A DNA stretch of 64,000 nucleotides. Source: Prevotella pectinovora. Its GTDB lineage: Bacteria; Bacteroidota; Bacteroidia; Bacteroidales; Bacteroidaceae. The notes below the pieces were generated by a model. The model saw nothing but the letters and a program-made list of their open reading frames with translations, was not told the DNA's origin and ran no database searches. The DNA is taken from positions 148,849-212,848 of the forward strand of contig NZ_JXQI01000060.1 in the NCBI RefSeq assembly GCF_000834015.1. Direction: 5' to 3'. This document shows positions 32,153 through 43,100 of the stretch, one piece after another; the first letter of the stretch is position 1; each line of letters starts with the position of its first letter. The translations under genes and the position numbers were made by a program.

Positions 32153-33712
32153 TCAGAAATCGATGTCAAGACCAACACCAAGCACATCATTGTTACGAGT
32201 GTAGTCTGCTGTATAAGTCAGCTTTTCTGACACCTGCTCCGAAGTCTTCTTGTGCTTGTAGAAGGTATGGAAATAAGCTACGGAGAGTGACATCTTGCTT
32301 GTCAGGTTCACTTTCGCACCGAAACCGACAGAGTTTGAACTTACTACAAACGACTTGTCGTCCATTGAGGCATCCGACAGACCATAGTTTGTGCTCTGCC
32401 ATCCTGCACTCACGGTGAGCATCTTGTTCACGTCATACTCAGCACCGGCATTATACTCCAGTGTACCACGTTTGAGATTCTTGTGACGGTCTACACGCTC
32501 CTTCGTTCCGTCGGCCTTGGTCCAATTGTATCCAGAGGTTGCCTCCTTGTCGTCAAACCAGTGGAAGCCCACATTGATGCGGAGAGCATCGATAGGACTA
32601 TAGCCCACTCCGAGGGTGAGCAATGCAGGAATGTCACCGGCATCCTTGTGGTTCTGCTCTGGGTCATACTCAGCAATAAGCTCGTTGATGTTCTCCTTTG
32701 CCTGCTGGATTGCCGGACTGATGCCCTGGAGCACCTGTACCGGAACACCGGCGGCAGCAAGGTTCTCACCGATAGCGTTCAGCTTCTTCACAGGAGTGAT
32801 GACGGTACCCTGGTTTACAAGACACAGATGGGTCTTGAACTCATACTTTGCAGAGAAGTTCCAACGGCCGGTCTTGTAGTCGATACCGATGATTGGAGTG
32901 AAGCCATAACCAGTCTGGTCGGTGTTCAGCTCAATGTCTGAACTCTCCGGATCGTTTCTGTCCACCATAGTAGAGAGTGGCAGTTTGGCACCGTTGTTAC
33001 CCACGAAAGCGATGTTCTTCACATATCCGTAGTAGTTACATGTGGCGTAGATTCCTCTCACGCCTCCGAATACAGACAGGTGGTCGTTGATTCTGTAGGC
33101 AGCGCCGACAGAAAGTCCATAGTAATACTGACGACCGCGCATGAAGCTGTCGTAGGTATATCCATATCCTCCCATCGTTCCCGTTGCAGGGTTTGCGATA
33201 TTAGGATTTACCGGCAATATGCCGTTAAGATATGGAGCGAGGGAGTTGCCGAGGAAACCGATGTTTGCCACAACCTTCTCGAAAGAACCGAGTCCGTTGT
33301 CGAACTTACATTTTCCACCTCCTCCGGCAAGGTCGAAGTTGGCCTGGAACGACCATCTGTTCTTGTTGTATGCATACTGGAACGAAGGAATTACAGGGGC
33401 AAAAGCCTTACCCTCGAATTTCCTTGGCGTAGTAGGATTCTTTACGTTGTAGTTGAAGAGAGCGTAGTCGTTCTCGATAGTACGTGTCTGCCATGCAGTC
33501 TGCAGATTGATGCTGAGGTGATGGCCGTCTTTCATAAATGCCACACCGGCAGGGTTGTAATACACTCCGTCAATGCCGATAGATGCCTCACGGCTCATCA
33601 TACGGTTGAAAGCAATGTTCTGGTTGGTGTTAGTGAGCAGACCGCCAGCAGTGGCGGTTACTGCGGATGCCGACAACAGGGCTGCCAAGCAAACATTTTT
33701 TAAATTAATCAT
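32153..33712 (-). CDS. OmpP1/FadL/TodX-family outer-membrane transport protein
   Basis: A 519-residue outer-membrane barrel of the family that admits hydrophobic compounds such as fatty acids. The signal peptide (MINLKNVCLAALLSASAVTATAG) is followed by the family start GLLTNTNQNIAFNRMMSREASIGIDGVYYNPAGVAFMKDGHHLSIN, in which NPAG is the hallmark. Multiple alternating strands follow, and the protein ends in LGVGLDIDF with a terminal aromatic residue as expected for BAM recognition. The substrate is not known. A TACCTTTG box lies at 33748-33755. Confidence 0.93.
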   Translation of the reverse strand: MINLKNVCLAALLSASAVTATAGGLLTNTNQNIAFNRMMSREASIGIDGVYYNPAGVAFMKDGHHLSINLQTAWQTRTIENDYALFNYNVKNPTTPRKFEGKAFAPVIPSFQYAYNKNRWSFQANFDLAGGGGKCKFDNGLGSFEKVVANIGFLGNSLAPYLNGILPVNPNIANPATGTMGGYGYTYDSFMRGRQYYYGLSVGAAYRINDHLSVFGGVRGIYATCNYYGYVKNIAFVGNNGAKLPLSTMVDRNDPESSDIELNTDQTGYGFTPIIGIDYKTGRWNFSAKYEFKTHLCLVNQGTVITPVKKLNAIGENLAAAGVPVQVLQGISPAIQQAKENINELIAEYDPEQNHKDAGDIPALLTLGVGYSPIDALRINVGFHWFDDKEATSGYNWTKADGTKERVDRHKNLKRGTLEYNAGAEYDVNKMLTVSAGWQSTNYGLSDASMDDKSFVVSSNSVGFGAKVNLTSKMSLSVAYFHTFYKHKKTSEQVSEKLTYTADYTRNNDVLGVGLDIDF

Positions 33713-33747
33713 CTTTACCTAAAATACTTTTTAAAACAAATTGGTTG

Positions 33748-33755
33748 CAAAGGTA
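33748..33755 (-). promoter_or_regulatory. Promoter -7 box for the FadL-type gene
   Basis: TACCTTTG on the minus strand, 36 bp before the ATG. No good -33 TTTG. Confidence 0.55.
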
Positions 33756-33836
33756 TCTTATTTGTCCTTTATTTCCGTATAAAGAGTTGTTTGTTTAACA
33801 TTGCTTAACCACAAAACGCCTATGTTTTGCGCAAAA

Positions 33837-33871
33837 CAAAAGGTTTGTGCAAGAATTATAGCACAAACCTT
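33837..33871 (-). terminator. Terminator of the HD phosphohydrolase gene
   Basis: A perfect 11-bp stem AAGGTTTGTGC/GCACAAACCTT followed on the minus strand by TTTTGTTTTG. Confidence 0.85.
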
Positions 33872-33910
33872 CCATATTTATCCCCAAATGTGTATGTTAC
33901 CCCCACTTGC

Positions 33911-35989
33911 CTATTCCTCGTCGTCTCTCTTCAGAGCCGGCTTCTTCAGTTCAGGATAGCTCACTCTCGTATGATAAATGGACTTGAGTCTTTCTATCAA
34001 CACCTGCTTGGCCATCGCGATGTCGTGGAATGTGATCGGGCAATACTCAAAGTATCCCTCCTTCAGTTGTCCGTCCACAATCTTGTTCACGATATTGCTG
34101 ATGCTGAATTCCGTATATTCCGGAAGCGAGCGTGCGGCAGCCTCAACGCTGTCTGCCATCATCAGGATAGCTTGTTCGCGGGTGAACGGATTAGGGCCTG
34201 GATAGGTGAAGAGCGAATCGTCTATAGGCTCATCCGGATGCTCGTTGCGATACGACACATAGAAATACTTCGTCATTCCCGCACCATGGTGAGTGCTGAT
34301 GAAGTCCTTTATCACTCCCGGCAGATTATACTTCTCCGCCAGTTTCAGTCCGTCTGTCACATGGTTTATCACAATATGTGCGGCATCAATCCTCGACATG
34401 TTGTCGAGAGGGTTCACGCCATTCTGGTTCTCAGTGAAGAATGCCGGATTCTGCATCTTGCCGATGTCATGATACAAGGCTCCTGTACGCACCAGCTGCG
34501 CCTTTGCCCCGATCTTCTCGGCGATGGCAGAGGCAAGGTTGCTAACCATTATAGAATGCTGGAACGTTCCCGGCGCCACCTCGCTCAACCGGCGCAGCAG
34601 GTCCTTGCTGGTATTCGACAGCTCGATGAGCGTAACGTTGGATATGAATCCGAACGTCTTCTCGATGATGAGCATGAGAGGATACACGAAGAGCAGCATT
34701 ATACCGTTTATCACGAAATACTTATACATGCTGTTGTCAATGGTAGTGAACGTATTGTCTGTCATCAGCTGCAGGGCGAAGTAGATGGCGCAGCTCGCCA
34801 ACGTCACGAAGAGCGCCGTCTTGAAGAGCTGCCCTCGCTGCGATAGTTCCCTCAGCGAGTATATCGCCACGAGTCCCGCCACGAGCTGCACGATGATGAA
34901 CTCATACTGATATTTCACCGCCGCCGCACACAACATCACCATCACGATGTGTGTAAGGAATGCCGTACGCGAGTCCATGAACACACGGATGAATATGGGC
35001 GCCATGGCAAAAGGCAGTATGTAGACGCTGAACACATTGTGTTCTATCATCAGCGACACGAGGATAGGAAAGACGGTGATCATCGCATAGAGCATGGCTA
35101 TGCTGCGCGGCTTGCTGAAATAGTCGCGGCGGAACATGCCGAGATACATGGTGAAGAGGATTATGAAGAGCGAAACGAATATCACCTGTCCGGCAATGGT
35201 AGAAGGCACGGCGGTTGTGCTGGCGCTACGGCGCTGGGTCTCCTTTTCAAATGAACTGAGCACACGGAAGGTGTAGTCGTCAACGATTTCTCCCCTGTCC
35301 ACGATTTTCTGTCCGGCGAGCACCATACCGCTTGCCAGCGGTATCTGCCCGAGCAGATCGTTCTTCTCTGCCTCGCTCCTCTCCTTGTCGTATATCAGGT
35401 TCGGCTCTATGTATTCGTTGAGATTGCAACGCTGCAGCTGCGCACGGTAGGGTGCGAGTCTCTCGTCAAGGTATATCTGCTCATAGGCGGTCATTGTTGA
35501 CAACACTCTGGATATGCGCACGCTGTAAGCAGTCTTGCCGTCAATGACCCTTATCATCTTGGTGGTATCCTGGGCTATCGACGAGAATTCCGTCGCCCCC
35601 ATGATTCCAGACTTGTACAGCTGGTGCAGCTTGTCTGCCACGATGTTGGTGTAGGTAGCCGGCATACCAGGCAGTCCGCCGGTGAAGTCCTCGAAGAAGC
35701 GTGTCATCTGGGCGCTCTCCATATTCTCCTTAAAGTTGAAGTAAGGTTCGAAGTTGCGCAGCAAGCTGTCGCGCTCCTGCTTTATCGCCTCGTCGGTCTT
35801 GTATATCGGGAAGTCGAACTTGGCAATCAGCGAACCATACATCCACGGCTTTCCCACGTCGTAGCGGAACTGCGGTCCGCTGTTGCGCGGAATAAACAAT
35901 ACGATGATGACCACGGAAATCAGGACCAGCGCCATACGGCTGAGGATCTTCTTCCATTGGTTGCGTTCAGACATGTCGTACTTATTCAT
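33911..35989 (-). CDS. 7TM-HD family phosphohydrolase (PgpH-like)
   Basis: A 692-residue membrane protein. One N-terminal membrane helix (MALVLISVVIIVLFIP, residues 19-34) leads to an extracytoplasmic 7TMR-HDED domain (about 40-270). A seven-helix membrane region (about 280-460) and a cytoplasmic HD domain follow, with TFQHSIMVSNLA and YHDIGK (His507-Asp508), then HVTDGLKLAEKY and STHHGAG. Characterised PgpH proteins of this architecture hydrolyse cyclic di-AMP. That activity is inferred here from architecture and metal motifs. It is transcribed alone, divergent from gltX. Confidence 0.92.
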   Translation of the reverse strand: MNKYDMSERNQWKKILSRMALVLISVVIIVLFIPRNSGPQFRYDVGKPWMYGSLIAKFDFPIYKTDEAIKQERDSLLRNFEPYFNFKENMESAQMTRFFEDFTGGLPGMPATYTNIVADKLHQLYKSGIMGATEFSSIAQDTTKMIRVIDGKTAYSVRISRVLSTMTAYEQIYLDERLAPYRAQLQRCNLNEYIEPNLIYDKERSEAEKNDLLGQIPLASGMVLAGQKIVDRGEIVDDYTFRVLSSFEKETQRRSASTTAVPSTIAGQVIFVSLFIILFTMYLGMFRRDYFSKPRSIAMLYAMITVFPILVSLMIEHNVFSVYILPFAMAPIFIRVFMDSRTAFLTHIVMVMLCAAAVKYQYEFIIVQLVAGLVAIYSLRELSQRGQLFKTALFVTLASCAIYFALQLMTDNTFTTIDNSMYKYFVINGIMLLFVYPLMLIIEKTFGFISNVTLIELSNTSKDLLRRLSEVAPGTFQHSIMVSNLASAIAEKIGAKAQLVRTGALYHDIGKMQNPAFFTENQNGVNPLDNMSRIDAAHIVINHVTDGLKLAEKYNLPGVIKDFISTHHGAGMTKYFYVSYRNEHPDEPIDDSLFTYPGPNPFTREQAILMMADSVEAAARSLPEYTEFSISNIVNKIVDGQLKEGYFEYCPITFHDIAMAKQVLIERLKSIYHTRVSYPELKKPALKRDDEE

Positions 35990-36162
35990 ATTCTCATTCT
36001 TTTATAAGTCCGGCGCAACGACAAACCAGTGTAGCTGGCGCCAGCATTAATTACAGTGTATTATCTCGGTTTTAGCCTCCGAAAAGTACCTATTATATAT
36101 ATATAAGGCACGTTTCAACTGCGAAAATACAAAAAATAATACAACAATTGATAAAAAAGTTG

Positions 36163-36170
36163 TATTTTTG
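36163..36170 (+). promoter_or_regulatory. gltX promoter -7 box
   Basis: TATTTTTG, 79 bp before the start codon. Confidence 0.5.
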
Positions 36171-36249
36171 CACGGTTTAGCATATATCTCTTGCCCAAAT
36201 GCGGCATTACGAGGTAATAAAATCAATAAATTCACATATACACATAGCA

Positions 36250-37767
36250 ATGTCAGAAAGAAAAGTTAGGGTGCGTTTCGCACCAAGTCCCACGGGCGCC
36301 TTACACATCGGCGGCGTGCGCACAGCATTATACAACTATCTCTTCGCCAAGCAGCACGGCGGCGATCTCGTGTTCCGTATCGAGGATACCGACTCCAATC
36401 GTTTCGTACCCGGTGCTGAAGAATACATCATCGAGTCGTTCAAGTGGCTCGGCATCAAGTTCGACGAGGGAGTGAGCTTCGGCGGAAACTATGGTCCTTA
36501 CCGCCAGAGCGAGCGCCGCGACATCTACAAGAAGTACGTAGACCAGCTGCTGGATGCCGGCAAGGCATACATCGCCTTCGACACTCCTGAGGAGCTCGAC
36601 GCCAAACGTGCAGAGATAAAGAACTTCCAGTATGATGCACACACCCGCATGCAGATGCGCAACTCGCTTGCCATGCCAAAGGAGGAGGTTGAAGCCCTCA
36701 TCGCCGACGGCAAGCAGTATGTAGTGCGTTTCCTCATCCAGCCGGGAGAGGAGATCCATGTCAACGACATGATCCGCGGCGACGTGGTGATAAAGAGCGA
36801 CATCCTCGACGACAAGGTGCTCTACAAGAGTGCCGACGAGCTGCCTACCTATCATCTCGCCAACATCGTTGACGACCATCTGATGGAGATAAGCCATGTG
36901 ATACGCGGCGAGGAATGGTTGCCAAGCGCCCCACTCCACGTCCTACTGTACCGTGCGTTCGGATGGGAAGACACAATGCCACGCTTCGCCCACCTGCCTC
37001 TGCTGCTGAAACCAGACGGCAAGGGAAAACTGAGCAAGCGCGATGGCGACCGCCTCGGATTCCCTGTGTTCCCGCTGGAATGGCACGACCCCAAGACCGG
37101 CGACGTGAGCAATGGTTTCCGTGAGAGCGGATATTTCCCGGAGGCAGTAATAAACTTCCTTGCCCTGCTCGGATGGAACCCAGGCACAGAGCAGGAGCTG
37201 TTCTCTCTGCAGGAACTCGTGGAGCAGTTCGACATCACAAAATGCAGCAAGGCGGGAGCACGCTTCGACTATCAGAAGGGCATCTGGTTCAACCATGAAT
37301 ATATCCTGCGCAAGAGCAACGAGGAGATTGCAGAACTCTTCGCCCCGATCGTTGCCGGCAACGGCGTGGACGAGTCGATGGAGCGCATCACCAAGGTGGT
37401 GTCGATGATGAAAGACCGCGTAAGCTTCGTAAAGGAGCTGTGGCCTCTCTGCTCATTCTTCTTCATCGCTCCTACGGAATACGACGAGAAGACTGTCCGC
37501 AAGCGCTGGAAGGCTGACTCTGCCGTGGTAATGGGCGAACTTGCCGACGTGATAGAAGGCATCGACGACTTCTCTCTCGAAAACCAGGAGAAAGTGGTTC
37601 TCGCATGGGTGGAGAGCAAGGGTTACAAGCTCGGCGACGTGATGAACGCCTTCCGTCTGGCTCTCGTCGGCATCGGCAAGGGTCCCGGCATGTTCGACAT
37701 CACTGCCTTCCTCGGCAAGGAGGAGACACTGAAGAGACTCAGAAAAGCCATTGAAGTGCTGAAATAA
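36250..37767 (+). CDS. gltX: Glutamyl-tRNA synthetase
   Basis: A 505-residue class Ib synthetase that charges tRNA-Glu. The HIGH-like motif is in [23 protein letters not shown] (residues 9-31), the KMSKS-like motif is KLSKRDGD, and the C-terminal helical anticodon-binding domain is complete. The ATG at 36250 is preferred because [16 protein letters not shown] starts as in the family; the open frame from 36199 adds 17 residues of leader. Whether it is discriminating, or also charges tRNA-Gln, cannot be told from the motifs alone. waaA follows in the same direction after 102 bp. Confidence 0.97.
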   Translation: MSERKVRVRFAPSPTGALHIGGVRTALYNYLFAKQHGGDLVFRIEDTDSNRFVPGAEEYIIESFKWLGIKFDEGVSFGGNYGPYRQSERRDIYKKYVDQLLDAGKAYIAFDTPEELDAKRAEIKNFQYDAHTRMQMRNSLAMPKEEVEALIADGKQYVVRFLIQPGEEIHVNDMIRGDVVIKSDILDDKVLYKSADELPTYHLANIVDDHLMEISHVIRGEEWLPSAPLHVLLYRAFGWEDTMPRFAHLPLLLKPDGKGKLSKRDGDRLGFPVFPLEWHDPKTGDVSNGFRESGYFPEAVINFLALLGWNPGTEQELFSLQELVEQFDITKCSKAGARFDYQKGIWFNHEYILRKSNEEIAELFAPIVAGNGVDESMERITKVVSMMKDRVSFVKELWPLCSFFFIAPTEYDEKTVRKRWKADSAVVMGELADVIEGIDDFSLENQEKVVLAWVESKGYKLGDVMNAFRLALVGIGKGPGMFDITAFLGKEETLKRLRKAIEVLK

Positions 37768-37869
37768 CAAACCGCATTCTATATGCCCGCTCTCCCTTCC
37801 ACCGAGGGAGAGCCACAAGGGCAGAGAGAGAAACTGGAATAAAGAACTAAAAGCAACAAAGAAGCAGGC

Positions 37870-39093
37870 GTGTACAACATCATTATATATATATACCTTC
37901 TTGGTGTGGCGATAGCCAGCCGTTGGAACAGCAAGATACGCAAGATGTGGCGAGGGGAAAGAGAAACTTTCGACATACTGAGGCAGAAGACAGACCCGAA
38001 TGCGAAATACCTGTGGTTCCATGCAGCATCGCTCGGAGAGTTTGAGCAGGGACGCCCCATAATGGAGCGTCTGCGCAAGAGCCATCCCGAATACAAGATT
38101 CTCCTCACATTCTTCTCCCCTTCTGGATACGAAGTGAGGAAGAACTACGAGGGGGCCGACATCGTCTGCTACCTGCCGCTCGACACTCCGCTCAACGTCA
38201 GACGCTTCTTCAAGATAATACACCCGGAGATGGCGTTCTTCATCAAGTATGAGTTCTGGTGGAACTACATGACATACATGAAGAAACACGACATCCCCGT
38301 ATACAGCGTGAGCAGCATCTTCCGCCCGCAGCAGGTGTTCTTCCGCTGGTATGGCAACAGCTATCGCCGCGTGCTGAACTGCGTCACACGATTCTTCGTG
38401 CAGAACGAGAAGAGCCGCGAACTGCTCGCCACACTCGGCATAACGAATGTGGAGATTACAGGCGACACGCGCTTCGACCGCGTGCTGGAGATAAAGCAGA
38501 GCGCAAGTCAGAAGCAGATGCCTATCGTGGATGCCTTCGCCAAGGGCTACAAAGTGTTCGTTGCCGGAAGCAGCTGGCCGCCAGACGAGGATATCTTCAT
38601 CCGCTATTTCAACGATCACAAGGACTGGCGCATCGTCATCGCCCCTCATGTGATAGGCGAAGACCATCTGCAGCAGATACTCTCGAAGCTCAACCGCACC
38701 GCCGTGCGCTACACCCAAACCACTCCCGAAGAGGCAGCCAAGGCTGACTGCCTGATAATTGACTGCTTCGGACTCCTGTCGAGCATATACTCTTGTGCAA
38801 AGGTCACCTATGTGGGTGGCGGATTCGGAGTGGGTATCCACAATGTGCTGGAGGCTGCCGTATGGAACGTGCCGGTGATATTCGGCCCCAACAACAAGCG
38901 TTTCCAGGAGGCTCAGGAACTGCTCGCCACACAGGGCGGAATGGAGATAAACAGCTACGAGGACTTTGAGAGAATCATGGACCGCTTCGACTCTGACGCC
39001 GAATATCTCAGCATTTCGTCTGATCTGGCCGGTGCCTATGTGAAGACGAAAGCCGGTGCTGCCGACAAGGTTATCAAGGGTATGGGACTATAA
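37870..39093 (+). CDS. waaA: 3-deoxy-D-manno-octulosonic acid (Kdo) transferase
   Basis: A 407-residue GT30 membrane-associated glycosyltransferase that adds Kdo to lipid IVA in lipopolysaccharide synthesis at the inner membrane. The start is GTG at 37870, giving a short membrane anchor (MYNIIIYIYLLGVAIAS) followed by KIRKMWRGERETF. The conserved WFHAASLGEFEQGRPIMERLR motif (about residues 48-69), the KYEFWWNY segment and the C-terminal GGGFGVGIHNVLEAAVW nucleotide-sugar motif are present. It is probably co-transcribed with gltX. Confidence 0.93.
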   Translation: MYNIIIYIYLLGVAIASRWNSKIRKMWRGERETFDILRQKTDPNAKYLWFHAASLGEFEQGRPIMERLRKSHPEYKILLTFFSPSGYEVRKNYEGADIVCYLPLDTPLNVRRFFKIIHPEMAFFIKYEFWWNYMTYMKKHDIPVYSVSSIFRPQQVFFRWYGNSYRRVLNCVTRFFVQNEKSRELLATLGITNVEITGDTRFDRVLEIKQSASQKQMPIVDAFAKGYKVFVAGSSWPPDEDIFIRYFNDHKDWRIVIAPHVIGEDHLQQILSKLNRTAVRYTQTTPEEAAKADCLIIDCFGLLSSIYSCAKVTYVGGGFGVGIHNVLEAAVWNVPVIFGPNNKRFQEAQELLATQGGMEINSYEDFERIMDRFDSDAEYLSISSDLAGAYVKTKAGAADKVIKGMGL

Positions 39094-39146
39094 TGGAATA
39101 ATCACGACCGACTTCCTGTCAGCAGGACAACAAACAATATGACAAG

Positions 39147-39192
39147 CCCCGACATTCTTCACAGGCCATGTGGTCTGCATAGAATGCCGGGG
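39147..39192. terminator. Hairpin between convergent genes
   Basis: CCCCGACATTCT (39147-39158) pairs with AGAATGCCGGGG (39181-39192) with one mismatch. The T-tract is poor. Confidence 0.5.
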
Positions 39193-39259
39193 ATTGCCGT
39201 ATTTATTCATTCATGTATGTCTGGGGGGCTGACTTCTTCCAATTCGAGAGTCAGCATCA

Positions 39260-39925
39260 TCATTTGCCCTGGAGCTCGGTTCCGGAGATTTTCTTCAGAC
39301 TGTTGATCGCCACATTAAATATACCCTTGATATATTTGTCGGGAGTACGCTCCTGCAGCTCTTTCATACCGTCGATACACAATGCGCGCTCATCCATAGT
39401 CATCACCGATCCCTTCTGCTTGCAGAGGTCGAGGATGGAATTTGCGAGTCCGGTCAGCAGGTTGGTGTTGTCAATATTGTCTCTCAGATTATTGAGATAA
39501 GCGGCACGAAGGTTGCCGAACTGCTGGATGGGATCGGTGTTGCTGCCCACGAGAGGTTTGGAAGCAGACTGCTGCATTCCCTTTACATTGCCGTCGGCTC
39601 CTATTTTCATGACGTTTCCCTCACCATCGTCAATAGTCATCGAACCATCTTTCTCTATCACTATCCGCTGCCTGTTCGACTTGAGGATGGTCTTGCCTTC
39701 TTTCGTCTCTATAGTATCGGTACCATCAACGATTTTCCCGCCAAAAGCCTTTGCCAGTTTTCCCAAGTCGCCCAGACCTGACAGTACCGAGAGATCGCCA
39801 AGGTCGAACGAGTCATCATCATCGTCGTCGTCATCAATGCTGTCGAGCTTGTCTGAGAGGTCTTCAAGATTCTCCTCCTGCCGTCACTCTATTAACGCAC
39901 AATACGCAGGATTATGAACAGACAT
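39260..39925 (-). pseudogene. Hypothetical protein with in-frame TGA near the 5' end
   Basis: The translatable part from TTG 39766 is 168 residues: two short beta-hairpin-like repeats (KIVDGTDTIETKEGKTILK, IVIEKDGSMTIDDGEGNVMKIG), then a helical C-domain rich in conserved-looking residues (ALCIDGMKELQERTPDKYIKGIFN). No ATG precedes it downstream of a TGA at 39884-39886. Upstream of that TGA the same frame opens with ATG 39925 (MSVHNPAYCALIE), and after it continues through an acidic stretch (SIDDDDDDDSFDLGD). No signal peptide is seen. It is either a 5'-damaged gene, a gene starting at TTG 39766, or much less likely a TGA readthrough product. The family was not recognised. Confidence 0.45.
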
Positions 39926-40068
39926 TAATATTGTTTAACAATCAGACAATAAACTTGTACACTAAAAACACGAACAATGTGTCGAAAATGTGTAGATTCG
40001 CACAAAACAAGTACCAAAAATGTGTAAAGCTTCACATTTTTAGCACATCAACGATTCAATACCTCCTA

Positions 40069-40110
40069 AAAAAACCGCAACGCCGTCGAGTTGACACGCT
40101 GCGGTTTTTT
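40069..40110 (-). terminator. Terminator of the 1054-residue protein gene
   Basis: AAAAAACCGCA (40069-40079) pairs with TGCGGTTTTTT (40100-40110). Bidirectional A/T tracts. Confidence 0.85.
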
Positions 40111-40132
40111 GATTATTTCCTAAGGATTATCG

Positions 40133-43100
40133 TCATTTTATCTGCACCTTGCCCGTCTTGATGCCGTTGGCAGAAACGGTCTTGATGATATACATGCCCT
40201 TGGCAAGTCCGCCGACAGCCTGGCCCGCTGTGGCGTTTGACATTTCTGCAACCTTGTTGCCGGCGAGGTCGTAGACTGAAACACGGGCTTTCTCTGTCAT
40301 GTCGAGAGTAGAGATGCCGGAAGTCTCTTGTGAGTAGGTCACGTCGTCGACATAATATGTCGCTGCATTGTCACATCCACGGGCGCTTGTGAAACGGAAC
40401 GCCATGAAGAACACGTCGGCAAGCTGCTGACCGGTGAGGTCTACGGTATACGGATACCACTTGCCGCTCTCGTCCTTGGTGCAAGGCATGCGGCATTCTG
40501 TCAGAGGCTGGATATACGGTTCGCCCTCAGTAATGTCGACATAGCAAAGTTCGAGCTTGTCTGTCTGGTTGTCCTGCAGATAGTCGCCGCGCACCCTGAA
40601 AGTGAAGATGTTGTTCTTGGCGTTCTTGAAGTCGAGCGGAGGAGTGACGAGCATCATCTGCACCGGTACGCCCATGCCGCTCTCCATCTTGGAGTCGAAT
40701 GGAGTGATCTTGGCTACCTTCTCGTTCGGACTCTCCTGGTCGTAGTCTGGGAATGAATATCCCCACCATGCCCGTGTTCCGATGATGGCGGAGTTGGTCC
40801 AGCGGTCGAGAGCGAGAGGTTTGTTGCGGTCGATGTTGTCGAAGGTCTCGTTGAGTTCCGTCAATGGGTTCTCGTCGCTGAGCACGAAGTCTACGCCTTC
40901 CTTAGGTTCTTCTTGTGGCTCGCCTGTGGCAACGCCTGAAATCGGAACTTCAACGTCTTCCATGCCGAGGGCTGAGAAAACGAGTGCTGTGGAGTATGTT
41001 CCCTCCACCTTGGGCTGGAAGGTTATCTTCACGGTATTCGCCATGTTGCGCAGGAGCATCGTGTTGCTGAGAATGAACTGTCCGGCGTCCTTCACCTTCA
41101 CGTAGGTATAGTCTGGCATGTTTGCCGTGGTCACCTCGATGGTCTGCTCGCTGCTCTCGTTCACCTTTGCCGTGAACGGCTCCAGGGCTGTCGGGTTGAG
41201 GGTTATGGTTGGCGGATTCTGCTCGTCGATGGCGTATGCACTGAAGTTTATGGTCTTGTAGTAGTCCTCGATGCTCGGACAGTTTACCATCAGGTATGCC
41301 TTGTGTACGGCAACCTCTGTCGGGGTGTAAGAAATCACGATGTCGGTCTCCGTAGAGCCTTTCTCGACAGTAGACTGCGAGATTGAGAACTGGTCGGCAT
41401 TCTTGCCGGCGAGTTCGAAGGTGGTGGCATATTTCATGTTCTGTGCCGACACATGGATGGTTGCCACTTCAACGGTCTTGCCCAATGCTCCTGCAGCCTG
41501 GGTAATCTTCTCCGGGGTTATCGTGATGACTGGTTCGCCCTGAGGCTGCTGCTCCACGATGTCTTCAGCTCCACGCGGACCGATGATGAGCATTTTCTTG
41601 GATGTGAAGAGTCCGGTGAGCGTCACGTCGGCTGTAGGGATTGCCGTGCCGATGAGCGATGTGCCCTTGAAGATGCGCACATTAGCCTCTTCAGTTCCGT
41701 CGGTGACTACTGGCTGCTTCATGCCTTCAGCGAAGGTAGCGCCTTCGGCAACGTCTTTGAACTTGAGGTCTTTCACCTTCACCACCTGCTGCAGATAGTC
41801 GGCGGGCGAAGCCTTGAGCTGAGAGAGAGTGGCCTCAACGGGAACCACCACATTGCCTGTAGAGAGCACCTTGCCGAGGTTTCTGTTGAACGGCATCGCA
41901 CTGATAGTGCCCATCACGTCTTGTATGCCGAGAATGACGCCAGTGAGTTTGTCGCCCACGTTATAATCGGTCTTGGTGAGGATACCCCATTCGTCTGACA
42001 GAGTGATGGCGCCGGTCTCGTCTTGCAGATAATATACAGGTTTGTCGCCGCCACGGTCTACAAACGAGACTACCGCCTCGCCGGTATAGTTATAGGTGAG
42101 TCCTTGCTCCGGGTCTTCACTATAGAGGGCTTTCAGGGTCTTTATCTCCGGTACGGTGTATCCCGTCCATGAAATCTTTATCTGGGAGTCGGCGGCTCCC
42201 TCGCTCTTCAGCGTGAGCACAGCGTTCTGTGTGCCTTCTGTATATGCCACGTTGATCTTCAGCTGTGCTCCATCGCCACTCATCGCATCGGCGGCAGAAA
42301 GGGTGGCTGGCGACACGGTGACTGCCGGAGAGGATGACTCCACGGTGATATCGCCGGTGAGGTTCTCACCAGTGACGGTGACTGTCTCGCTGTATTCATC
42401 GCCTGTATACACGTCGCCCAGAATGATGTTCTTCTTCGAGATGCCAACCCTCGGTGTCTTATCCTCGCTTTTCTCACCGAAGAGGCCGGCGAAGGTGTCG
42501 GAAATGCGCACTGAGGCGACATACAGTTCCGGAGAGGTGACGGTGGCGTTGGTGCCCTGGCGCAACTCAAAGCCCTGCAGACCATAGTTGCCCAATCCGC
42601 TGCCGCTTTGGTTCACACCGTCGATGACGGCGTTTGGAGTTGCTGGTTCTTTCTTGAAATTCGCCGGGTTGACATATAGGTACACGTTGTCCTTGCCCTT
42701 GTCCTGCGAATTTATCTCATATCTCAACACCACGAGGTAGGTCTGGTTGAGCTTCAGCGGAGTGTCTGAGAATACCGGATTCGCCGCACCGCGCTCTACA
42801 CCGATCTTCACTTCGTCGTCGCTGGTGCCTTCACCGATGAAGAGTCGGCCGAGTTCCACAGGATTGATGCCTGCGGCGATTACCGACTTCTTGGTTCTCG
42901 GCACAAACGCCATGACGTAGACATTGCCCTGAGGCTGGCTCTCCACATTGATGAGGGCTGAGAAATACAGGTTGCCTGATTTCACACCTTCATCATCGTC
43001 GGTGAATCTCATCATGAGGTCTTCACCAGACTTAACAGATGTTATCTTCACGCTCTTTGCCGGAGCGTCGTCGTTATATCCAGGATAAGAGAGCTGCTTG

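Noticed and set aside
25601..39925. TGA recoding (tryptophan or selenocysteine) suggested by two frames with internal TGA
   Set aside because: Several clear genes such as pepP and priA end in TGA at the expected C-terminus, and no SECIS-like element or sel genes were seen. Local pseudogenes are simpler.
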